A stretch of 64,000 nt of DNA from Coniella vitis. Its lineage: Eukaryota; Ascomycota; Sordariomycetes; Diaporthales; Schizoparmaceae. Under the pieces are notes generated by a model. That model saw only the letters and a program-made list of their open reading frames with translations. It searched no databases and was not told where the DNA came from. Shown in pieces: positions 43,924-55,544 of this stretch (the stretch's first letter is position 1; each line of letters begins with the position of its first letter). Location of the stretch: positions 2,418,001 to 2,482,000 of the forward strand of contig WUJK01000007.1 of the NCBI GenBank assembly GCA_011317545.1, given 5' to 3'. The position numbers and the translations under genes were made by a program.

Positions 43924-45507
43924 TGTCTTCTTTTTTTCGGAGAAAGGGATTGTTGTTATATATCTTGTTTGGAAACAAATGTTTGAACAGAACACAGTGA
44001 ATGAATGGCTTGCGTTTGTTTGGATTAATGGGCAGAACGGCTCTAACAGAGATCACAAAGTTCAAAGAAAAGGACCGTGAGATGGGGGGGGGGAGGGGGG
44101 TTGTCTCGTGGGAGAAGGCAATCTACCTCGAGATGTTTGTGGATAGTTGTTTATTTATATTGTGAAGTTGTTTATCCCCTTCGTATTGTTCGCTCGTGAC
44201 TTGGACATACAGGTTGAACTCAATCTGTACTCGTCGTCGGCACTTGCACTCTTGAACCTCCGACGATACCACAAGTTCCATGCCGCCAGCCACTCCTGCT
44301 TTGACCTTGTCAGAGCTCAGTCCCGTGTTGGGCAGGTTGATACCAACCTTGATGCGTCCCAGGCTGTGATGTTGCTACAGCCGCGTACCTTACATCCCAT
44401 CATCCACAAAAGACACGCCGAGCACACCCCCTATGTCCGTCCAAATTACCATCACGTCCGAACCGCCCACGCAATCCAGCCCCAGATACACGCCGTGCCG
44501 TTCTTGTTCCTACGGACCCGGTGGTGAGCGGACAGGAGTCGATCTGGGATGAACCACTTAATCTGAACCATACCCTCACATCCGACCTCCCGCTTCGATC
44601 GAATCTGTCGATGATCAGGGGCAGTAGATCCACAAAGGACAATCAGCAGATCGTTGCTACAGACAGAAGGTAAGTGTAGAGAGCCATCATAACACACAGC
44701 GAGTTCCAAGACACGGCGCTGAATGATGCCCCCTATAACGTCTCGAATCTCACTCTCAACGCAAAGAACGTACGCCCCCCTAAAGCGTCGTCCAGGCGTG
44801 AATATGCACAAGCTTTTCCGCCAACGAATGAAACACCCTTTTCAGAGAAGCCCCGCAAGTTTCAGACTCGGATAATCGTTTTTATTTTTGACAAAAATGG
44901 ACTCGTGAGAGCCTATCGCCTGACACCCGCTGCAGCGGCAGTGGTTGGATGGAGTAGCCCAAGATGGAAGGAGACACTATCCCGCGAGTTTCATATATAT
45001 CGTGATCGCCTCAGCATTTATATCGCTGGATATGTTTCCTGAAACAGTCGTCTTTGCCATGTAGGGCTGTGCAACCGTCAGCCAAGGTACACTCCGACAA
45101 CTTCATGTTCCCGAGCGCTTGTTTTGAATCCCGAGTGGACGACGTGCAGTAGTGCATTGGATCTCACGTGCTCTGATTTTGTCATGCGGTAGGAATTCAA
45201 AAATATCCGCCGTATATTGAATAACTACTATCGAGAATAGCTCGATGGGATTTCTGAATGTTTACATTCGACGTCTTGGTGCATAAAAGTGCTGAAAGTG
45301 AGCGAACAAGTACGATTCGTCCGCCAGAAACAGATGGTCAACAAAGAGGCCTCAAAAACGAATCAGTTTGTACTTCAACATCCTACTTGTCAACCTGATT
45401 TCTGTGCCCACTCACATACCACTCAACTTGCAAAAAATACAAGAGATATCAGTATATTTTGAAGAGAGAAAACATATTCCCACCAAAAACAAAAAAGCCA
45501 AAAGAAA
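43924..45507. other. Intergenic region
   Basis: About 1.6 kb with no supported gene. A TATA-like element lies about 30 bp upstream of the repeat-protein ATG (43,955-43,963). Frames between 44,147 and 44,811 on both strands have no domain signal. Confidence 0.45.
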
Positions 45508-45592
45508 GGCCTCGATCCGGGATTGAACCGGAGACCTCCTGCAATACGTTGTGGAACCCAAAGCAGGAATCATACCACTAGACCATCGAGGC
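45508..45592 (-). tRNA. tRNA-Pro (anticodon UGG) with intron
   Basis: Full cloverleaf on the minus strand. The acceptor arm is GCCTCGA paired with TCGAGGC (45,592-45,586 and 45,515-45,509) with discriminator C at 45,508. The D arm is GGTCTAGTGGTATGATT, typical of fungal tRNA-Pro. The anticodon stem is CCTGC/GCAGG and the loop TTTGGG gives the anticodon TGG. An intron of about 13 nt (TTCCACAACGTAT region) follows position 37. The T arm contains GGTTCAATCCC. A TTTTTT Pol III terminator follows at 45,497-45,492 on the minus strand. Confidence 0.95.
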
Positions 45593-46179
45593 TTTCAACT
45601 GTTGTTGACATGGTACTCACAATTGTAATTATGAAGCATTAAATTTTGTTTGACATTAGCTGTGCGCATATGAGGCCATTGGTGTTGGTGTTTGTGCTTG
45701 CTGAAATGATGTGAAGCATAAAGTCTCGACACCTGCTGACTCTATGGCGAGGCTGAGTCTAGCTGTGGGGGGCCAAACCCACATGTTGTACAAAGGCTCT
45801 CCAATAACATCTCATGAAATGATATTGGAACTCTACATCTTCCCAATGCATCAACTTGCCCATCTCCTCTGAAAGCCAAAGCATCATAATGCAAAATAAC
45901 CAGATTATATTCAACGCTGTACCCATCGTCTGTTGTCCAAGCGCCCCTTTCCAAGAAAAAAAGAAGAAAAAAAGACAAAAACCCGACGAGCTGAGAGGTA
46001 GTACAACAGAAGAAGCCTCATGAAGCTCGAGATGACCCCCCAAACACCAGCTAGTAGGACCCTGAAATCACACCGACATATTGCCGCAAAACAATCAGAC
46101 AGCCATATTCTGCTCCTCCTTTTGTCCTTGCCACCCCTTCCAGCAGCAGACGCACCACAACGACCATTTTTTGGCATCT
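45593..46179. other. Intergenic region
   Basis: No supported gene between the tRNA and the 3' end of the Atg17 gene. Confidence 0.45.
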
Positions 46180-47879
46180 TTACTTGTACACCAATGAGCC
46201 ATCATCCCCCGTGGCAACAGGCTGTCTTCCTACAAACCCCTCGGTAGAGCCAGAAGGTGAGCGACTCGCCTCTCCATCTCCACCACCAACAGACGCACGA
46301 ACAACCTCCCACTTCTGCAACGGTCCACTGGCGCCCACCCACAAATCCGTTGGTATATACGCGCCCACCTCCTCGCGAAACATTTCGCGATCGCGCCAGT
46401 CTGCGTCCACGAGCTTATCTACAACCTCTTTGGCTTTGCGCCAGATGCCCTGAATTTTGTCCTCCACTGCAGCCCGCCGCTTCACCTCGAGAATGAGGCT
46501 ATCATATGCACTCGCATACCCTTGGTAGAATTCCCGTAGGTCTTCCATCTTGTCTAGGTGCGCGAAAATGGTATCCTTCTCAGCCTCCCACCGGTCCACA
46601 AACTCTGTCTCGGCGGCAATGTACCCTGGGATGCGAGAGCTAATGTCCTCGAGCACATGGAACGCAGCCGTGACGGCTGTGTATGCGGACTTGATTCTGT
46701 CTACCTGAGCCGTCAGAAGAGCGAAATCGGCCTCGACGCTCTGCATCTCGGTGTGCAGGTCATTGACAACTTCGTATACTATGGGCGCATCCTGCACAAC
46801 CACCTGAACAATGTCGGACTTGGCGGCCGAGTCGAGGTCGGCAATGTTGGTTTGTTGTTGGGCTATCAGGCCCGAGATGGACACGGGGTCGGGGTTCCCG
46901 TCGGTGTCGTTGGCGGCTGAGCCGTCGCCCGTATCCTCGGCCGCTCTCCGGCGGGCGAGAGCTGTGCCGCCTTCGGTGATGCGTACGGCTGTGACGCACA
47001 TGTCAAAGTGCCGGTTGAGCGAGACCAGGTGCTCGGCCATCTGATGGGACTGCTCGGTGAGGGATTGCAGGAGGCCTGGGATGGAAGAAGGATTGCCCAG
47101 GTCCTCTGCGGCTGGGGATCTCGGTGGGGAAGCGGATAGCGAAGGGGCGAGGGTCTTTTTGAGCAGGCGCATGTCGTTTTCAAAGCGGAGGAGGTCGCTG
47201 TCAAAGGAGGTCTGCGTAGCCTAGATGATGGGAATCGACAACACTCAGCTTTCATCAATGCTACTACTTCAAGGTAGCTGCAAGAATCAGTCATCTGAAC
47301 GTGTGACCGTACCTGCAATTCTGCAATGCTTGCCTTGAGAGCATCCACAATCCCTCCAACCTGCGTCTCGTCGACAAAATCCAGCAAGTTCTTGGGCTCT
47401 TCACCCTCGGGCCGAAAGACAGGATCGACCGTTTGGTTCTGCAGCACCTGCATGGTCTCTTCCAGCTTGCAGTTCGCCGCATCGAGTGTCTTGATCAGGT
47501 GCGAAAACTCCCTCTTGCCTGCATTATACGTCCTGTTCATATTGCTTGCCAAGCGAGCGAGCAGCCTGCGCTGGTCGTGGATCCCACGCGCCAGAAAGGC
47601 GGTCTGCGCAGAGAGGATGACGGACTCTTCGTGCAGGTGCCGCGCGTGGGTCGTCAGGTCGTTGGCGCGCAGGACGAGCGTGACAGACGAGAGGGAGCGC
47701 TTGGCGACGAGGAGGTGTTCGACGAGGGTCTCGACGGGGACGGACGCGGACGCGGTTCCGATGTCGTGACTGCCGCCGGTGTCGTGATGGCTCTGGCGGA
47801 AGCCTTGTTGTTCGTCATCGTCATCGGCGCCATGGCGCGAGTGCGCAGCCGATGAGGCTGGGCTGGGGGAGGACGCCAT
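46180..47879 (-). CDS. atg17: Autophagy-related protein Atg17
   Basis: Scaffold of the Atg1 kinase complex at the pre-autophagosomal structure. Two exons on the minus strand: 47,879-47,313 and 47,220-46,180, giving 535 residues; a 92-bp phase-0 intron. I chose the ATG at 47,879 (AAACATGGCG; MASSPSPASS), though an in-frame ATG at 47,903 adds eight residues. The protein is almost wholly helical and Leu/Glu-rich, in line with the crescent-shaped coiled-coil Atg17. Recognisable family segments: LVEHLLVAKRSLSSVTLVLRA, FLARGIHDQRRLLARLASNMN, YNAGKREFSHLIKTLDAAN, VVNDLHTEMQSVEADF, FHVLEDISSRIPGYI and EFYQGYASAYDSLILEV. The C-terminus carries a GGGDGEA tail. Confidence 0.93.
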
Positions 47880-48295
47880 GTTTGGAGAAGAGTGTGGCAA
47901 CATGCGATGGGTGTGTTGAAGACCGATCTGCAGTGAAGCTCACATTGTGGCTGGATGCGATGCTGGAGTGGGTGGTGGAGGAGGAGCAAACGTTGGGATG
48001 GGAGCTGTTGCTACCTGTACTTGGCTAGCGACACGCGAGCATGTGACATTGGGACAAGCTCAGTGACGGGGGACTGCTTACTATGTAAACCCACTGTTTT
48101 CCGCCAACACACAACCGCCTGTACCCCGCAAGGGCCCCCCCTAGTCAATCTCTTGTACAGGGGCGCCTTAGCATCAGCCTTGGGCGACTGTCCACTGGAA
48201 TCGCTTCTGCATATTCATGTCTGGCCCGTCTTGTAGACTGATCTTTACACTTGTCCGCGTTCAACCACTTCTCTCTACATACAGCTGCCTTCCAG
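47880..48295. other. Intergenic region
   Basis: Promoter of atg17 and 3' flank of the GH7 gene; no supported gene. Confidence 0.4.
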
Positions 48296-49644
48296 CTAGA
48301 AGGTCGACCCAATCTCCCCGTATCGGATCTTCTCAAATATCACCTGCACGCCCGGGTCTTCTTCCACAATCAATGCCGGGTTGCCCTCGGTCGCGTTGCA
48401 AGGCCCAGCGCTGCCACTGTCCAGCCAGTCCATGTAGCCTCCCGTGTCGTCCCAGATGCTAAACACGAGCACCATGCCGCGCTGCAATGCCAGTCCCATA
48501 TCCGCCAGTCCGCCCCGCTGCTGGAACCACGAGGCCGTCGTGTTGCAGTACGCATCATCCATCACGCTCCCCATGTAGCCGCCCGCTCCTGTCGAGATGA
48601 CTGCATTGTGAACCACCCGCCCGTCCTGGACGTAGAGTCGCCGAATTTCCACCAGCGTTCCTTTGGGCGTATTGTCGTCGGTGATAAACTGCGTCGTCAC
48701 CGTGAATACTCGCTGCGTGTCGATGGTGTACTTCTTTGCAGGGCCATAAAACTCGGTCACGTTGTACACGTAGGGGTTCCACCCGCAGCCGTACTCATCG
48801 CATACTCCGTCTGCCTGGCCGCACTCGTCGTCGGACGTGCAGAGGTAAACGCCACTAATGTTGCAGGCGTGCGGTGTCATGGCTTGTGCAAGAGCATTGG
48901 ATTCGAGCAAGTCCATTTCGTTGCAGCACGAGCCATGGGTGGCATTCACATTGGCCTGGGCAAACAAGAAAAAATGTCAAAAATCGCACACTATTGGTAT
49001 GCAATGGGGTGCAAAAGGACGCTCACCACTCCGTTGATCCAGGCTAGCCTTGAACACTGCGCATCACAGTATCCGGTCCCATACGAGGCACCTGCAGGGT
49101 TCAGCGGACCGCGGCCGCCAGACGCCTCCATCTCGGTCAAGTACAAGGCGCCATTCATGCCACAGACGAGCTTGGACACGTCCACATCAAAGCTAATCTC
49201 CATGTCAAGCATCTGGAACAGCTCATAGTCTTTCTCCCCGACATCCAGTAGATAGGCACGTGGTCCGACACTCTCATATGTGCCATTGGGGAGTTCCACA
49301 AACTGATTCATAATCAGTGAATCCCCCTTCGTGTGTACACCATTGGCAGCGTAGTCAATGCCATCGAGAGCACAATTCTGAGCACAGGCCTCAGCAGTGG
49401 GACAGAGCGCTGGATTCAGTGCCGCGTACGTTCCGCAGCTGACGTTTGTATCGTTGACCTCGTGAATGTTGCGCAAGAACTCGTCCAAGACAACAGTCGT
49501 TTCTCGCTGGACACAGCCACCGTGGTTGGTACAGCGGTAGGTAGGCAACCTGGGATGGATTTCGGGGATAGCCTTTCCGATTTGCTGGGAGGCTGCCAGA
49601 GTTGACAACAGCCCTGCAACCAGCAAACAACTGGGACGCGACAT
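48296..49644 (-). CDS. GH7 cellulase (endoglucanase/cellobiohydrolase family)
   Basis: Secreted glycoside hydrolase family 7 enzyme acting on cellulose. Two exons on the minus strand: 49,644-49,027 and 48,955-48,296, 425 residues, 71-bp intron. Signal peptide MSRPSCLLVAGLLSTLAASQQ. The catalytic motif is E219-M-D221-L-L-E224 following HGSCCN, with the nucleophile, helper Asp and acid/base of GH7 all present; the usual Trp in this motif is replaced by Leu. Many Cys pairs and N-glycosylation sites fit a secreted, disulfide-rich protein. There is no Ser/Thr linker or CBM1 cellulose-binding domain at the C-terminus. The short loops suggest an endoglucanase-type open cleft rather than a tunnel, which is inference. 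Confidence 0.9.
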
Positions 49645-50084
49645 CGTGTTGGGTGTCTGGCAACAAGCCGGGAAGAGCAGGTGGCAGGATTGCCTGGACT
49701 GTCGCTGTTATTTAAGTCGAGTCATCTTGACTGACTGGCAACATCTCCATGCCCCTCAACTTATGCGTCATGGCGTTGCGTGCAGTAAATCAAGCATAGA
49801 GATTCGAACGTGATTGAAGGAAAGATTCCGCATCCTTCCACAGCGCGATTGTGCTAAAGGTGCAGCAAGATCATGCGCAAGAATCGGAGAAAGTGGAGTT
49901 GTGCTCAATCTTCATGGGCCGACGTTGTCCATTGGTCAATCGTATGCCAATTCCGGGGGTATGTTAGCCTTCGACAGAGTAGTCGCGGCAACACGGGCCT
50001 GTGTCCGTTGGCAAGGAGAAAGAAAACAGGCGCAAGCGAGTGGTGTAGCAGTAGCTGCCACTTGCAGCTGTAAGGTGACAATGT
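49645..50084. other. Intergenic region
   Basis: Promoter of the GH7 gene (a TTTAAG-like AT box lies about 65 bp upstream of the ATG) and 3' flank of the P450 gene. Confidence 0.4.
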
Positions 50085-51888
50085 TCAGCTCTGGAGCACA
50101 TCTCCTTTGGAAATAAAACGGGCCTTGACACCTGTCAACATAGCCATGAAATAATAGGGAATCTCCTCCTCCGGAGGAAGACTTATCTCAACCTGGAAAT
50201 TCTTGAATAGAGCAGGCACAATCTTGGAAACGAGCATCTCGGCAAGCTGTTTTCCTGGGCAGATGCGAGAGCCACCGCCATAGATGAGGTTATAACGGTC
50301 CATATCGTTTCTTTGACCGGGACTGAGCCAGCGCTGGGGGTTATAAGCCTCTGCGTCTGCCCCAAAGATATCCGTGTTGCGGTGCAAAGAGACTGGACTG
50401 CAGCCAACGACGGTGCCCGGCGGAAGATAAAGCCCATGAACCTGGACTCCGTCTCCAACAGGAACCTTGCGAGGCAGAGACATGCCAATGACGGGATAGA
50501 GACGCTGAGCTTCCTTGATGCTCGCTTGAGTAAACGAAAGCTGCACTGCACTTTCGTACGGCAATGGCACGGGAGTCGCTTGGATCTCGTCTGCGACCTG
50601 CCTCTGCACATCGTCGTGTGATCCTATCATCGAGAATGCAGAAATCAGGGTAGACGTCAAGGTCTCATGCCCAGCACCAAAATTGGTGATGGCCATTCTT
50701 CGAAGATACTGTTCGTTGAACTCGGGGCGGTCCTTGTGCAACTGGATCAGATCGGCCACAATGTCTTGACGCTCGTCTTTCTGCGGCTGTCCCCGCAACG
50801 CGACCTTGAGACGCTGCGATATCTTTCTCTGAACGTACTGCCAACCAAAAAGCCTGTCAGCAGACGCGAGCCTTGAAAGATGAAGGAGGATGACTGACAG
50901 GGAAGAATGGCCTGAAGCCTTGCTTCGGGGTGTGATATGTCACTTGCCAAATGGTAGCAAAACCCCGGCCAGCTGACCTGGATAAAGATTCTAGGATGAC
51001 GGCAAGAGGGAACAGGCCAAAGACACTCTTGCGTCTCCAGCCCATGTAAGCGTGTTTACCGGATGCACCGTCAGACTTGTCCTTGAGATAGCCCGGAGAC
51101 CATGAGAGGCTGATAGCACTGAGGCACTCGACAACAATAATGTGCATCCACTCCTTCAAATCGACCTCGGCACCTTTGAGAGCGTGCAGCTGTGCAATCG
51201 CTCGCCCCAGCACGAGATCAACAGCATGCTCATGCCGTTTGAGGTTATTGATATTGTAGACTGGACCAATGAGTCGCCGCTGCAGACGGTAGCGCTTCAT
51301 GTCACGCTCAGCCAAGAGATCCAGTGTATCTGGGGACTGAAGAGACAGATCCCACGCAAGGCTGGGCTTTAATAGGGCTGTGGCTACTGTAACCCGCAAG
51401 TTTTCCCTAACATTGGTATCATTATCCTTTGCCAGAGTCTTGGTCTGGACAATGGTTTGCGTACGTACGGTAGAAGCCCGACTTTTCATAACCAGCTGTA
51501 GGGCCTACACAAACATGAGTCCATATACAAACTCGGATAACATGCACAAACAGCGTCAGAACGGCTCACTGTATATCATCTTGTACGCTTCTTTGGATGC
51601 GCACCACACCTCATTCGGAGCAACGCGCACAACCGGGCCATACTGTCGATGCAACGATTTGCCCAGAAGGAGCATACGGCCGTTGCGAACCTGGTAAGCA
51701 TACCAACAGGTTGAGATGGCTGCTACTCGTGGTCCAGGGACTCGAGCTAGAGGGTGCAACGTTAATCGGTAGACGACAACAGCCAGAATTGTCAATGCAA
51801 AGCTCCCTGCCAGCCAGACGGTGGCCATCCCGATGGACGACAAAGCCGCGCAAGCCGCGGCCAGCCAAGCCAAGGTCGTCGCCGCCAT
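50085..51888 (-). CDS. Cytochrome P450 monooxygenase
   Basis: Membrane-bound microsomal P450; substrate unknown. Exons on the minus strand: 51,888-51,570, 51,504 to about 51,469, about 51,383-50,899 and 50,837-50,085, giving about 530 residues. Exons 1, 2 (5' end) and 4 are firm; the small exon 2 is supported by the SPTAGYEKSGFY segment typical of fungal P450s, but the exon 2/3 junction was chosen by phase and may be wrong. The start is the ATG at 51,888. N-terminal membrane anchor (LAGSFALTILAVVVYRL) and PGP hinge; C-helix region RYRLQRRLIGPVY; I-helix AGHETLT; E-x-x-R as EAQR; PERF-like PQRW; heme loop YGGGSRICPGKQLA with the Cys thiolate ligand. No other biosynthetic core gene adjoins it, so a secondary-metabolite role is not indicated. 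Confidence 0.88.
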
Positions 51889-53525
51889 GGCGTGCACAAT
51901 CTCCCCGCTTCAAGGTTTGGGGGCCAAGCCCGTGTTTGATCTGTGAATAGCTGTTTCGTGAGAAGAGGCCAGCCACGGCTAGGGGCTAAGCAGGGAACGC
52001 AAACGAATGGATTCTAGCTTGCAAACAGGCCAATTTCCCGCGCGTGCGGTGGCCGCTGCTGGGCTCCTTTGACGCGTCGCCCGGCTGTAATGTGGTGGTG
52101 GGGCTGAGGGTGTGTTTGGGTTCCGCGCCGTATCTGAATAATAATGCAGCAACTATACGTCTGCTATGAAAACTGTGGCGTGACGGAGCCGTTCATGGTG
52201 ATGGCGAGTGCATTAGCGGACGACGGGGGTTGGCCGTCGATGGCTGCGCAAAAGGACAAGGCGTTGAGATGCTGAAGTTTTGAGTCGAGCTTGCGATTCT
52301 TGGACGCCTTGGGAAGCTGCTCCGAGCCCCCTGCACCCTTGCCTCTTTCCACGTGCGCAGCTACTACTATGTATAGCTATCCTTGCGGGCTAACCACCAC
52401 TCAGGAGCGTTATCGCACCTGGGGTCGCTGCTACAGGGAGTTTACTGCTCATCCCAGGGCCTGGCAGTGCTATAACAGCTCGGTGCTATACATGATCACA
52501 ATCTCGTGGCGCTAGCCGAGCTGCAGGGGCAGCCTGCCTAACGGCGTGCGACCGACCAACCAACCGGCGGCTTTCCTGCTCTGCCTACCACCAACCGCTC
52601 ACCACCTACGCCGGCTGCTCTTCCGTTTTCAAACAGACCAGCACAGCTGCAGACGACGAGTCGACGTGATATTCGGAGCAGGGACGTTTTCCCAGCTGAC
52701 CGATGCTGCGCGCGAGGCAGCACAACGGGCCAACATAGCCAACAAACAGGATCAGCATTCCGGACAGAGAGGGGAGAAATCAGAATATGGCAAGGCTGCT
52801 GGCTGTTCCAATCCCAAGATGGAGTCGACCCTGACGCTGTAAGTAGACTCTTTTGTGTGCCAGCACTCTGGAAGGCCTGTTCTCTGACAGCCCGGTTCAA
52901 AGAAAGCACCATCCTCGCATAGGCCCGCGTGTCCCAAGCCCGCGGCGCGACCGGCACCCTTGACGGCAGCTTGCCCTTCCTGGACACGCTGCGAAACCAA
53001 CAAGGTATCCAGCCTCGACTTCCATGTCCGATCCTGTGGCGAGCTGCAGAGTCGAGATTTCCATTTGCAGGGCTGGCCCACTGTGCTCTCCTTGGGGCGA
53101 CCTCGTGTGGAAACTGCCTCTCCTCATCGGGAAGCTTTCCCTCTCAGCATTTCGCTTGTTTGGGTCTTCTGGTAGCCTCGCTTGAGTGTCCCCTTGGCTC
53201 CGAATGACCCGGCTTGGAACTGGCTTCATCCGAGCCCATCAGACTGCCCGCACTGATCCACATTGACTGGCATGGCGTACCGCGGGTTTGTGGATCAAAA
53301 TCGGGACATGAAGGGGTGCGTTGATGGTTCTGCTGCCAATGCAGTCAGCCGTCAAGCCGCTTGGTTCGGATCCGACCCTGGACAACAAGAACCTCTTGTG
53401 CTGCCGCTTTCTGTGTTTCCGTCTCTTCATAACTTGACTTGTCGTAAATGTTCGCCTCGCCGCCCCTCTAGCACATGTCTCTTGCGCCGTGTGTCTCGTC
53501 TTATGCCACTGCACAATAACGTGTG
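51889..53525. other. Intergenic region
   Basis: About 1.6 kb with no supported gene; frames of 60-150 codons on both strands lack domains and overlap one another. Confidence 0.45.
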
Positions 53526-55468
53526 ATGGGGGCCTTCCAGCTTCCAGACAGCGTCTTGGCTGATGCTGTTGGTTGCTTGGTATACTCATTTGTGTGTTTG
53601 ATCGCAAATTGTCTTTTGATATGGCTGACCTGGGTGCATCGTGAGAGAACTGGCTGTAAGTCCTGCATCCATCCGCAAGTGTTGTCGGGGGCGTCGTGTT
53701 AAATACTGACCATCAAATGGGCTAGATGTGGCCTTCATTTCATACTTTACCCTGTTGGCCACCATTTCGAGTTTGGCGCAGCAATTGTACGACTACACAC
53801 TGTGGCGCGAGATCATGACATGGCAATTCGTATATGGCAACGCACACGAGCAGGACGCCGAAGTCCAATATCAGGATGAGCTTTTTGGCTTGAAGCTGGC
53901 ACTGACCTATTTGCGTATGTATAACATTGTCACAGCTATCAGGTCTTTTCACTGATACGAGCATGTCGGTAGGCGACTTTGCCATCATGGTAGAGTCCTC
54001 ACTTGTTTTCTTTTTGTAAGTTTGAGACTCCCTTCCATCTATCTCCGCACGTGTCCAGTCACTCTGACCAAGGTCATTTCCCCAGCTCGGCTTCATTAGC
54101 TGCTACCATGTACGGCTGGTGGTCACGAAATGCGCGGGTCCTCCACACGGTGGGCGTCATCGGCCGAGTCGTCCCTATTGCCTTGGCCGCGGTCTCCGTA
54201 GGACTACTCCAACTTGACTTCACACACAAGAGCTTTATTGTCTATTTGGTCGTGGCAAACGCACAGTGTACGTACAACCCCGGAATCACCGCTCGCCTGC
54301 GTTCTAACTCATCTTCTCGGCAGTTGTCGTCAGTTTGGCAGGTTCATGCTTCTTTCTTCTCATCATTCTGGCCAAGTATCTGCAAAGCTGGGGCTCAATG
54401 AAGACCTGGCAAGATCTGCGTTACATTGACGAGCCTTCTTCGTCCTATATTATAAGACCCTCCACCAAGAGTAGTCAGGCCAAGTCCGGTCACAACCAAA
54501 ATTCGAGAGCTTGGAGCGCAACCTTTGATAGGTGGCTTGTTGTTAGGCTCAGCATCGCTTTTGGGGCGCTGTGGTATGTCGCTTTTCTTTCTTCAATCCA
54601 GACTATGCCCACTGCCTGACTCCCAGCCATCTTCCAGAAATCAGGCATTGCTCTGCGTCTCATCGAAAGAAAAACGTATACTTACTTACCCGTCCTGACT
54701 GCTCACTGGTTATAATGCAGTGTTTTTGAGTGGGTCAACATTCAGCCTCACATCACAGCCAAGGATCGCGTCGTTGAGGCCGCTGGCGAGTCGGCGCCTG
54801 ACATGTCCACAGCCCGTGCACTCAAGACGGTCAACGGCTACTTCTCGGGCGTATCACCAAGCTTATTAGCATTCCTCGTCTTTGGAACCACACAAACGTT
54901 CCAGCAGAAAATGTACCAGCTCTTTGTTCCCAGATGTTGTCGCCCAAGAAACGGCAACAGTAATGGAAGCAAGTCTAATCGCCACAACCTCGAGGTCCTC
55001 CCCTTTTCTGTCACCAAGGACAGCACCATCGTTCGTGTTTCGCTCACCATGCCGAGCTCAGCTAAGAGGCCATGGTCGCCTCTCCGGCATCCATCTCAAG
55101 CCACTGCACGCAGATCAGGAACGAGTTTTGGGCCTATCAATCAGTCTGGATGTCTCTGGATCCCAGATGATGATACTAGTACCTTGCGACAAAGCACAAT
55201 TAGCAGTGGAATTCAAGTACCCCCGTTCTCCGCGCATGGGACGTTTCTGAGGTCTGAAGCTGATGACGACTCGATCAAAGAGGTAGCTGCTATACCCTTG
55301 AGCCGATTTAATTCGGAGTCCCACCACAGACATTGGAGTGTGTCGAGTACGACAACAACTCGCATTTGGAGCGAAGGGCGGCCGATTAGTGGTAGCAGCT
55401 CCTTTCGCCGCAGCGACAGCAGACGCCATCATGCTATGGAAAGCATCTCTAAATGGAGTAATGCATGA
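53526..55468 (+). CDS. Seven-transmembrane protein with long cytosolic tail, GPCR-like
   Basis: Six exons: 53,526-53,655, 53,726-53,914, 53,973-54,015, 54,086-54,267, 54,324-54,573 and 54,721-55,468, giving 513 residues with all phases matching. Seven hydrophobic segments: SFVCLIANCLLIWLTW, ISYFTLLATISSLAQQL, DFAIMVESSLVFFLF running into SASLAATM, VGVIGRVVPIALAAVSVGL, FVVSLAGSCFFLLIILA (preceded by FIVYLVVANAQ), LVVRLSIAFGALCVF and SPSLLAFLVFGTTQTF. A loop between TM5 and TM6 and a Ser/Arg-rich tail of about 170 residues would be cytosolic. The layout resembles a receptor or a fungal integral membrane protein family; I cannot name the class or ligand. Confidence 0.75.
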
Positions 55469-55544
55469 CGAGGGATACTACAGACACCCGTTGATTTGAC
55501 ATCGGGACATTACAATACCGTTACAATCATCATAATCATCATAA

